64,000 nucleotides of DNA. Origin: Capnocytophaga sputigena (GTDB lineage Bacteria > Bacteroidota > Bacteroidia > Flavobacteriales > Flavobacteriaceae). Both the position numbers and the translations under genes were made by a program. The DNA is taken from the NCBI RefSeq assembly GCF_900446695.1, contig NZ_UAVP01000003.1, forward strand, positions 620,001 through 684,000, given 5' to 3'. Positions 26,530-34,492 of this stretch are shown here, one piece after another. Below the pieces are notes generated by a model, which made no database searches, had not been told where the DNA came from, and saw nothing but the letters and a program-made list of their open reading frames with translations. Positions within the stretch are counted from its first letter, which is position 1; each line of letters opens with the position of its first letter.

Positions 26530-29169
26530 TTAGCTAATTAGAAAATTAGCCAATTTCTTATGGTTTTTAGGCAATTCATCTTCTTTTACTATGCTGAGAT
26601 ACTGCTTTACCACTGCTATACCAAAATCTTTGACAGCAGGCGGATTGGGACGATCGAGAAACTCTATAAAGCGAGTGATAGGCAAAAAGTTCCAAGCGAG
26701 CGCCTGAGCGAGATAAGTTTTGAGGTAAGTGAGGTCTCCCCCGCGAGTAATTGCCTGACAGATACATTCATACGCCAAATCTCGCGAAGGGCGTTTCTCA
26801 AACAGCAAAGCCGTACCTATATAGAGCCAACCGCTATGGCGTACCCTAATGTCGTAGCGCAAAAGCACTTCCAAAGGCACTGACATATTGCGAATTTCGC
26901 GCACTTCGTTGCCCGTAACCCAAGTGCTGATATAGTCACACAACATCGCATCGGGGTAGTGAGGGTTGAGGCTTAGCTTATATTCAAAAATAGTACTGAT
27001 AGGCGAGCATCCACCATTGGCATTGTAATAGCGATACGGGAAAGCATTCTTTAGGTCTGTATAACTTACCCCTACCCACTCGGTGTGGTATCCAAAAGTA
27101 AATTCTTTGTAGCCGTCATTTTCCTTCCAACCATAGTCAATTAGGAAAGGCTTCACTACCCCCAGAATATCCTTAGCTGAAGTAGCAGCAAACTCTGGAA
27201 ACTCTCTATCAGGGTGTTTTAAGCGGGTGATTTGCGCCCAAAGCGGCAGAAGCTCATCCGTTAGTTGTATTTCATCTGTAAGACCTAAATAATACTGAAT
27301 AGCTTTAACATAATCTCCTTTGAGTTGTCTCGCTTTTTCTTTGGCTGCTGCCGAAACTTCTGTGAAAAGCAAACGATTGCAAGCAACAATGAGATCGTCA
27401 ATATCAGGTTGTACGCCTTGTACTTCGTATTGCAAAAGCTTATCCACCAATACTTCTGCTTCTATATAAAAAGGCAGATGCGTGGGGGTAGAGAGCAAAG
27501 GCAAGTGGCAGTGCAGGAGAATGGAATCAATGACCATTTGCCCCTTGCGGAAAAGGAATGGCAGTACTTCGCGAGCATTGCCTAAGTAATAATCCTGCGT
27601 GTAGGCTTCAAACTCTTTTTCGGAGAGTTTTTTACGTTTTTTACAGAGTTCTTCCCACGTATAATTACATTTAGGGTCAAGAGCCAAAGGACGCTTGTCT
27701 ATCAGCGCACGCAAAACTCCCAAGAGAATGGCATCGGTAGGGATTTCCTCCTTATCTACTCGCTTGGTGAGCTGTTTGATATAAGGTGAAAGAGACTTTG
27801 CCCAATCGGCAGAGAAGTCGTCTTGCAAGGTGATAAGCCCCTCCAAGAAGACATCTATTGTATGAGCTGCAGGCTCACGGAGGCAGTCGCCGAGGAGAAA
27901 GAGGAGATTTTCAGGTGTCAGGGTGCGAGCCGCACAGGCAGTTTTGGGGGTGCGGAAACTGTGGGAGGTGTGGGAGTTTTCGGAGTTCTCAGAATTTTCT
28001 GATGGACTTAGAGTTGCAAGGAGGTTTTGGGCTTTGCCTTTTAGGTAATCGCGGTAAGGAGCAATGACTTCGGGGAGACCTTCGTGGTTAAAGTAGGTGG
28101 TGAGGAGGCTAGCGACTTTCTCTTGGAGTTGGGTATCGGGGACAGTGAAGAGTACCGCTAATTGTTCGCGGTAGTCGGGATTGGTAGGGGCTTGCTTTTG
28201 GTAGTATTTTTCTAAGATTTCTACCCCTATGAGTTGGGATTTAGCGATTTTGGACACGGTAAAGCAAAATGCAAAATTGTCGGCAAAGGCTTGGAAATCA
28301 AAATCGGGATGGGTGCTTATTTGAGCAATGCACTTCATCGCAAAGTTGATAAGCGATGATTTGTCCAAGGTTAGCAAGGCAAAGAGCGTGTGTTGGCTTG
28401 GGAGCAACTCCTCTTCGTTAGGTACTAATCCCTCAATCCAACGGCAGTACATATCTAATACATTCTTTTTCCAAGGGTTGAGCAACACTTCTATAAAGCT
28501 GGTTACGAAGCTCTTATCAGGGAAATAGTTTTTCTTACAAAGCAGGGTAAAGACTTTTTGCCATTCCAAACCACTACTAATAACATAATCTATATACTTA
28601 GCTGTATGAGGAATCACGCGCGTTGCCAACTCTGGGTACTCAAGTAATACCTCAGCCGCTTCAGTTTCTTGCTTACGATAGTACTCGATATCATATAAGT
28701 TTTTAACAAAAATCTCTTCATTAAAAGGGATAATCCCCTCTGTGTAAAGAGCTAAGAGTATTTCGATAGAAAAACTACGCGGGGATAGCTCAAAAACCTG
28801 TTGAGCACCCTTTATCATATACGCCCCTTCGGGGGTATGGATAAAATCCATAAGGGCTTGGGTGTGTTGGGAATTTAGAAAGAAAAGAGGATACTTAATA
28901 CGTGTATGATAACTCTTTATAGAAGTGAAATCCAACTGTTTTTCTATACTAAGCAATTCTTCTACATTATTACATACACACATCATAAGATAGGTAATAA
29001 GGTACTTATTTTCGTAGCTAAGACGCTTGCTTTCCAAGAGTTCTTCCCAATTTTTATGTTGGGTTTGCTTTTTGATTTGTGTTTTTTCCTGCTCGGGAAG
29101 GGCAAAGGCAATACGGCGGATTTCTGCCCAGTTTTCTGTTCTAAGGGCTGAGATAAGTTCTTTGTTCAT
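26530..29169 (-). CDS. Large DUF6493-like protein, paralogue 4 of the array
   Basis: 879 residues, no signal peptide or membrane helix, mostly helical and HEAT/ARM-like by pattern. The N-terminal about 30 residues (MNKELISALRTENWAEIRRIAF) and C-terminal half are shared with the three genes upstream. Landmarks are FTVPDTQLQEKVASLL, EVIAPYRDYLKGKAQ (about 373-387), a Ser/Glu/Asn-rich hinge (about 392-425, SENSENSENS then HTSHSFRTPKTACAARTLTP) and RHSGWLYIGTALLFEKRPSRD near the end. I recall this as the uncharacterised family DUF6493; no catalytic motif is evident. Last gene of a four-gene leftward run, separated from the next by 25 bases. Confidence 0.8.
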   Translation of the reverse strand: MNKELISALRTENWAEIRRIAFALPEQEKTQIKKQTQHKNWEELLESKRLSYENKYLITYLMMCVCNNVEELLSIEKQLDFTSIKSYHTRIKYPLFFLNSQHTQALMDFIHTPEGAYMIKGAQQVFELSPRSFSIEILLALYTEGIIPFNEEIFVKNLYDIEYYRKQETEAAEVLLEYPELATRVIPHTAKYIDYVISSGLEWQKVFTLLCKKNYFPDKSFVTSFIEVLLNPWKKNVLDMYCRWIEGLVPNEEELLPSQHTLFALLTLDKSSLINFAMKCIAQISTHPDFDFQAFADNFAFCFTVSKIAKSQLIGVEILEKYYQKQAPTNPDYREQLAVLFTVPDTQLQEKVASLLTTYFNHEGLPEVIAPYRDYLKGKAQNLLATLSPSENSENSENSHTSHSFRTPKTACAARTLTPENLLFLLGDCLREPAAHTIDVFLEGLITLQDDFSADWAKSLSPYIKQLTKRVDKEEIPTDAILLGVLRALIDKRPLALDPKCNYTWEELCKKRKKLSEKEFEAYTQDYYLGNAREVLPFLFRKGQMVIDSILLHCHLPLLSTPTHLPFYIEAEVLVDKLLQYEVQGVQPDIDDLIVACNRLLFTEVSAAAKEKARQLKGDYVKAIQYYLGLTDEIQLTDELLPLWAQITRLKHPDREFPEFAATSAKDILGVVKPFLIDYGWKENDGYKEFTFGYHTEWVGVSYTDLKNAFPYRYYNANGGCSPISTIFEYKLSLNPHYPDAMLCDYISTWVTGNEVREIRNMSVPLEVLLRYDIRVRHSGWLYIGTALLFEKRPSRDLAYECICQAITRGGDLTYLKTYLAQALAWNFLPITRFIEFLDRPNPPAVKDFGIAVVKQYLSIVKEDELPKNHKKLANFLIS
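27923..27941. repeat. GTGCGAGCCGCAC repeat inside paralogue 4
   Basis: Exact copy of the 19-mer found at 10474, here in frame and read as TACAART in the protein hinge. It adjoins a run of 9-base units (27973-28008) coding SEN repeats. Confidence 0.8.
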
Positions 29170-29194
29170 AAGGTACTTTTTACTATTATAATTA

Positions 29195-31864
29195 TTAGTT
29201 AATCAAAAAACTAACCAACTTCTTGTGATTCGTCGGTTTCTTTTCTTGTTTTTCAGCCAAAGGTAAATAGGCTTCTACTACCGCTTTTTGGAAGCCTTTT
29301 ACTTTAGGGTCGCGGGTAGGGAGATCCAAAAACTCTACAAAGCGAGCGATAGGGGCGTATTTATGCGCTAAAAGCGTCCCGATGGCTTCGGTAAGGTAGG
29401 TGAGTGTTTCTCCTCTTTGGAGTACTAAAAGGATATATTCGGTAGCCAAATCGCGCAGAGGTTTTCTTTCGGCTAAAAGACAAGTAGCGACCATTAGCCA
29501 ACCGCCGTGATAGATAGGCAAGTTGTATTGTAAAAGCAAACTCATCACGCGAGTGGCTTCAGTGAGGCTTTCGCTATCCATACCTTGGGTATAAGTGAGT
29601 AGGTATTTGCACAGCCAGCCATCAATATAGCGAGGGTTTAGGCTGAGCTCATAGTCAATATCCTCATCTATTACCTTGCCCATTGGCGATACATTGTAAT
29701 AGTTGGCTCCGAGGTCATTATAGTACGAATAGGTACTATGTTTTTTATCCCAGTTGCCTTCCAAAATGATTTTATTTCGTTCTACACCGTTGATTTTGGT
29801 AAGTTCTACTTCGTATTTCAGATAAAATGGACGTACCAAGCCCTGTAAATTAGGTTTCTGTGGGATTTCCAATTCAGGGAATACCCCATCAATATCTTTC
29901 AGGCGTAAAACTTGCCCCCAGAGTACTCGTGTAGCATCGGTTATGGTGATGGTTTTGCTTACCTCAAAGTAATATTGTAAGGCAGGAGCATAATCCCCTG
30001 TAAGGGAAAGAGCTAATTGCTTTTGTGCTTCTGTAATCTCGTTAGGGAGCAAGCGGTTAAGTCCTATGATGACATCTTCTTGTATAGGGGTTTTACCCGC
30101 TTTTTCATATTGAATAATGCGTTCTAAAAAGGTAAGCGGTTCTATATAAAACGGAGCGTGAGTGGGGGTGCTGATAAATGGCAACGTCTCTTTCTCTTTG
30201 AGCTTTCGTAGAGTACATGCTATCTTATTGAAGAGAAAAGGGAAGATCTTCTTCGCTTTATTAGCACTTACATGTATTTCTCTTAGTTTGTTGAACTTCT
30301 CGGCTTGTGAGTATTTCTTTTCGTTATAGAGTTCTTGTAATTCATTCCATTCCTTATTGGTATTATAAACAAGAGGGATAGGGCTTTGGCTACACCACGA
30401 GTCTAAAAACTGATAGAATAGTGATGTAACAGCCCTTTCGTTAGAGAGTAACTGTTTGAGATAGGGTTTTACCTGCTCTGGGTAATCTGCAGGGATTTGT
30501 GCTTGCAACTGGTTCAAGCCCTCAAAGAAAAGATCTAAGACAAGGGGAGAGCGCTCACGAATGCAATCGCCAATGAGGAAGAGCAGATCGTCCCAAGTGC
30601 GAGGAGTGCGAGCGGCATAGGCAATCTTGGGGGTGTGAGCCACACAGGCAGTTTGAGAGTTTTCGGAGTTCTCAGAATTTTCTGAATTTTCTGATGGACT
30701 TAGAGTTGCAAGGAGGTCTTGGGCTTTGCCTTTTAGGTAATCGCGGTAAGGGGCGATGACTTCGGGGAGACCTTCTCCACTGAAATAGGTGGTGAGGAGG
30801 TTGGCAACTTTTTCTTGAAGTTTGGCATCAGGGACGGTGAAGAGTACCGCTAATTGCTCGCGGTAGTCAGGATTGGTAGGGGCTTGCTTTTTGTAGATAT
30901 TTTCCAAAATACCTAAACCAATGAGCTGTGATTTGACTATCTTTTGGGTAGCAAAACACAGGGCAAAGTTGTCGGTAAAGACTTGGAAGTCAAAGTCTTT
31001 TTCGTTAGCAATCTCTTTGATGAGTTTCATCACAAAGTTCACCACCGAGGTCTTGTCGCTACTGAGCAGGGCAAAGAGGGTGTGTTGGTTAGATAAAAGC
31101 TCTTGGTGGGAGGGTTCAAAGGTTTCTATCCAACGGCAATACATATCCAACACAGTCTTCTTCCAAGGGTTCAGTAGGGCTTCGATAAAAGAGTGGAGAA
31201 TCGCATTTTTGTTAGTCAAATATCCTTTTTTGTTTAGGGTATGATATATTTTTTTCCATTCTTCTGTACTAAATATAGTATCTTGGATATACGCTGGTAC
31301 AGAAGGGAAAAGAACAACTGTTTCTGGGTGTTTCAACAGGTATTTAGTAAGATGCTCGTCTGCCTTAAACCAATTGAGGTCATACATTTTTTGTATAAAA
31401 ACACCCTCATTAAGAGGAATATACCCAGCCTTGTATACCGACCAAAGTATTTGAAAAGACATCTCCAGAGGATTATCTTTATACATCAGCTGGATACCTT
31501 CTATCATATAAGCCCCTTGTGGAGTTTGAACGAAATCTAATAAAACTTCGTCTTCTAAAGAAGATAGAAAATAGTAGTAATTCCCCTTTACATAAGGTTC
31601 TATATTCTGGAAAAGTTCTATTTTTCTTACCTCCTCTAAGGTATTGCACACACACATAATAGTGTATGAGATAATGGCTAATTCCTTATCAGAGAAATGG
31701 TATCTTTTTTCTTTTTCGAGGATTTCCCGAAAGATAAAGTTAAAATTCTTTCGGGCAAAATAACTCTTTAGCTCCTGTCTTTCTTCCTCAGAAAGACCAA
31801 AGCAAATATTGCGTATCGCGGTAAAATCGTGTGCCTTAATGGCGGAAAGTAAGTTTTCTTTCAT
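29195..31864 (-). CDS. Large DUF6493-like protein, paralogue 3 of the array
   Basis: 889 residues, soluble and helical. Its N-terminus (MKENLLSAIKAHDFTAIRNI) is identical over about 29 residues to that of the next gene upstream, then the two diverge for roughly 200 residues and become alike again from about 230 onward. The hinge (about 390-425) has SEN repeats and a 27-base tandem duplication read as TACVAHTPK / IAYAARTPR. A C-terminal block YHGGWLMVATCLLAERKPLRDLA is shared with the neighbour. The pattern suggests recent duplication and gene conversion. Function unknown; no enzyme motif seen. It starts 13 bases after the stop of the upstream paralogue. Confidence 0.8.
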   Translation of the reverse strand: MKENLLSAIKAHDFTAIRNICFGLSEEERQELKSYFARKNFNFIFREILEKEKRYHFSDKELAIISYTIMCVCNTLEEVRKIELFQNIEPYVKGNYYYFLSSLEDEVLLDFVQTPQGAYMIEGIQLMYKDNPLEMSFQILWSVYKAGYIPLNEGVFIQKMYDLNWFKADEHLTKYLLKHPETVVLFPSVPAYIQDTIFSTEEWKKIYHTLNKKGYLTNKNAILHSFIEALLNPWKKTVLDMYCRWIETFEPSHQELLSNQHTLFALLSSDKTSVVNFVMKLIKEIANEKDFDFQVFTDNFALCFATQKIVKSQLIGLGILENIYKKQAPTNPDYREQLAVLFTVPDAKLQEKVANLLTTYFSGEGLPEVIAPYRDYLKGKAQDLLATLSPSENSENSENSENSQTACVAHTPKIAYAARTPRTWDDLLFLIGDCIRERSPLVLDLFFEGLNQLQAQIPADYPEQVKPYLKQLLSNERAVTSLFYQFLDSWCSQSPIPLVYNTNKEWNELQELYNEKKYSQAEKFNKLREIHVSANKAKKIFPFLFNKIACTLRKLKEKETLPFISTPTHAPFYIEPLTFLERIIQYEKAGKTPIQEDVIIGLNRLLPNEITEAQKQLALSLTGDYAPALQYYFEVSKTITITDATRVLWGQVLRLKDIDGVFPELEIPQKPNLQGLVRPFYLKYEVELTKINGVERNKIILEGNWDKKHSTYSYYNDLGANYYNVSPMGKVIDEDIDYELSLNPRYIDGWLCKYLLTYTQGMDSESLTEATRVMSLLLQYNLPIYHGGWLMVATCLLAERKPLRDLATEYILLVLQRGETLTYLTEAIGTLLAHKYAPIARFVEFLDLPTRDPKVKGFQKAVVEAYLPLAEKQEKKPTNHKKLVSFLIN
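30606..30651. repeat. Tandem pair of the GTGCGAGCCGCAC repeat inside paralogue 3
   Basis: Two diverged copies 27 bases apart (30606-30624 and 30633-30651), in frame and giving a nine-residue protein repeat. The second copy keeps the inverted repeat by paired changes (GTGTGAGCCACAC). Confidence 0.75.
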
Positions 31865-31877
31865 AAGTGAATAGTGA

Positions 31878-34457
31878 CTAATTAATAAAAGCTACTAACT
31901 TTTTGTGATTTGTAGGTTTCTTATCTAGTTTTTCAGCCAAAGGCAAATAGGCTTCTACGACACTTTTTTGGAAAGCTTTTACTTTGGGGTCACGGGTAGG
32001 GAGATCCAAAAACTCTATAAAGCGAGCGATAGGAGCATACTTATGGGCTAAGAACGTCGCAATAGTTTCAGCAAGATAGGTGAGCGTTTCCCCTCTTTGG
32101 AGGGCTAAAAGTATATATTCAGTAGCCAAATCACGCAAATCCTTCCTTTCGGCTAAAAGACAAGTAGCGACCATTAGCCAACCGCTGTGATAAATAGGCA
32201 AGTTGTGTTGCAAAAGCAGACTCATCACACGGGTAGCTTCAGTGAGGGATTCCCCGTCCACTCCTTGGGCATAAGTGAGCAGGTATTTGCACAGCCAACC
32301 ATCTATATAGCGTGGGTTCACACTGAGTTGATAGTCAATATCCTCATCTTTCCCCTTGCTCATCGGCGATACATTGTAATAATTAGCTCCAAACTCGTTG
32401 TAATACACATAAGTGGCGTAGGTTTTATCCCAATTGTCCTCCAAAATAATTTTATTCCGTTCTACACCGTTAATTTTGGTAGGCTTCACTTCGTATTTCA
32501 GATAAAACGGACGTACCAAGCCTTGTAAGTTAGTTTTTTGTGGGATTTCTAACTCCGAAAATACCCCATCAACGTCTTTTAGGCGTAACACTTGCCCCCA
32601 GAGTACTCGCGTAGCATCAGTTACAGCTATTTGCTTGTTTACCTCAAAGTAATATTGCAAGGCAGTGGCATAGTCGCCCGTAAGAGAACGAGCTAATTGC
32701 TTTTGCTCCTCGGTAACTTCCGTAGGCAGCAAGCGGTTAAGTCCCACGATAACATCTTCTAACATAGGCGTTTTTCCAGCTTTTTCATATTGGATAATGC
32801 GCTCCAAGTATGTCTGTGCATCTATATAAAAAGGACTATGGGTGGGGGTACTCACAAAGGGAAGCGAGTTGCCTTGCTTGAGTTTTAGTAGCAGTCGCTT
32901 AGTTTTATCACGGAGGAAAGGCACAGGGTTATAGAGTTTTCTGCCAAAAATATCATCAGAGAGCGAGGCTTTGCCCTCCCAAACATCGATCACCCAGCGC
33001 ATACATTTTCGGTAAGTAGTGAACTCAAAAGGCTGGTCGCCCAACTGCTTTTGGTATGGACTTATCTGCTGAGAGAATTCAGCTGGAATTTGCGCTTGTA
33101 ACTGGTTCAAGCCCTCAAAGAAAAGATCTAAAGCAAGAGGCGAACGCTCACGAATGCAGTCGCCAATAAGGAAGAGCAGATCGTCCCAAGTGCGAGGAGT
33201 GCGAGCGGCAGGAGCAATTTTTGGGGTGCGAGCCGCACTGGCAGTTTGGGAGTTCTCGGAGTTTTCGGAGTTCTCTGAATTTTCTGATGGACTTAGAGTT
33301 GCAAGAAGGTCTTGGGCTTTGCCTTTTAGGTAATCCTGATAAGGAGCGATAACCTCTGGGAGACCTTCTTGGTTGAAATAGGTGGAGAGGAGGTTGGCAA
33401 CTTTTTCTTGGAGTTTTACATCTGGGACAGTGAAGAGCACCGCTAATTGCTCACGATATTCTATATTTATAGGAGGTTGCTGTTTGTAATGCTTTGCTAA
33501 AATATCCAAACCTATGAGTTGTGATTTGGCTATCTTTTGGGTAGTGAAGCATAGGGCAAAGTTATCAGCAAAAGATTGAAAGTCAAAGCCCTTTTCGCTG
33601 GATATCTCTTTGATGAGTTTCATCACAAAGTTCACCATCGATGTCTTGTCGCTACTGAGCAGGGCAAAAAAAGTGCTTTGATGAGATAAAAGCTCTTGAC
33701 GGGTAGGCTCAAATGTTTCAATAATACGGCAATAAAAGTCAAGCACATTCTTTTTGTAAGGATTTAGTAATGCCTCTATATGACTACCTACTATACTACG
33801 GTCTGCGAAATATCCTTTAGCTTGCAAAATACTGTACAACTCTTTCCAAGCATCAGAAGTATAGGGTACCTCTTGGGTGATATGTTGGGGGACTACGGCA
33901 AAAATCTTCTTACTGATTTCCTTGTTTTCTAATAAGAAATTTACAAAAGGTTCATCGGTAATATGCTTATTGTTCCAAAAGAAGAATTTTTCAACAAAAA
34001 GATTTTCATTATAGGCAATAATACCTTTTTGATAAAGAGTCCAAAGAATCTTAAAAGTAAATTCATTTAGCAAATCTTCTTCAGAAAAAGATTTGAACAA
34101 AGTAATGAGGTATTTTCCTTCTTGGGTTACTATCAAATTCAATATCTCTGAAAAGTGAATTCTACTCATATAGAGTATCATCTGATCATTAGAAGAAAAT
34201 GTTTCTCCTGACAACTTTATTTCTTTCAATTCTTCACTTGTCCTACAAAGACATAAAAGTGAATACGAAAAATAATTTCTTTCTTCTAAAGCCAAGCGAG
34301 GAGCTTTATTTTGAGTATTGTGATATAGTTGTTCCCAACGGACTGTTTGCAAGGTATGTATAAGGCTATTGCGCTCTTCCTCAGAAAGACCAAAGCAAAT
34401 ATTGCGTATAGCGGTAAAATCGTGTGCCTTAATGGCAGAAAGTAAGTTTTCTTTCAT
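31878..34457 (-). CDS. Large DUF6493-like protein, paralogue 2 of the array
   Basis: 859 residues, soluble and helical. Shares the first 29 residues with paralogue 3 and a C-terminal half of very high similarity (LQGLVRPFYLKYEV, NGVERNKIILE, YHSGWLMVATCLLAERK). The N-terminal divergent part (about 30-230) has its own sequence, including GETFSSNDQMILYM. The hinge (about 389-425) carries SEN repeats, then TASAARTPK / IAPAARTPR, again a 27-base duplication. Separated from the upstream gene by 35 bases of AT-rich filler. Function unknown; family recalled as DUF6493. Confidence 0.8.
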   Translation of the reverse strand: MKENLLSAIKAHDFTAIRNICFGLSEEERNSLIHTLQTVRWEQLYHNTQNKAPRLALEERNYFSYSLLCLCRTSEELKEIKLSGETFSSNDQMILYMSRIHFSEILNLIVTQEGKYLITLFKSFSEEDLLNEFTFKILWTLYQKGIIAYNENLFVEKFFFWNNKHITDEPFVNFLLENKEISKKIFAVVPQHITQEVPYTSDAWKELYSILQAKGYFADRSIVGSHIEALLNPYKKNVLDFYCRIIETFEPTRQELLSHQSTFFALLSSDKTSMVNFVMKLIKEISSEKGFDFQSFADNFALCFTTQKIAKSQLIGLDILAKHYKQQPPINIEYREQLAVLFTVPDVKLQEKVANLLSTYFNQEGLPEVIAPYQDYLKGKAQDLLATLSPSENSENSENSENSQTASAARTPKIAPAARTPRTWDDLLFLIGDCIRERSPLALDLFFEGLNQLQAQIPAEFSQQISPYQKQLGDQPFEFTTYRKCMRWVIDVWEGKASLSDDIFGRKLYNPVPFLRDKTKRLLLKLKQGNSLPFVSTPTHSPFYIDAQTYLERIIQYEKAGKTPMLEDVIVGLNRLLPTEVTEEQKQLARSLTGDYATALQYYFEVNKQIAVTDATRVLWGQVLRLKDVDGVFSELEIPQKTNLQGLVRPFYLKYEVKPTKINGVERNKIILEDNWDKTYATYVYYNEFGANYYNVSPMSKGKDEDIDYQLSVNPRYIDGWLCKYLLTYAQGVDGESLTEATRVMSLLLQHNLPIYHSGWLMVATCLLAERKDLRDLATEYILLALQRGETLTYLAETIATFLAHKYAPIARFIEFLDLPTRDPKVKAFQKSVVEAYLPLAEKLDKKPTNHKKLVAFIN
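33199..33244. repeat. Tandem pair of the GTGCGAGCCGCAC repeat inside paralogue 2
   Basis: Copies at 33199-33217 (diverged) and 33226-33244 (GTGCGAGCCGCACTGGCAG), 27 bases apart and in frame, next to 9-base SEN-coding units at 33248-33292. Confidence 0.75.
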
Positions 34458-34492
34458 AACTAAAAAAATTAATAGTGAAAAATGAATAGTGA

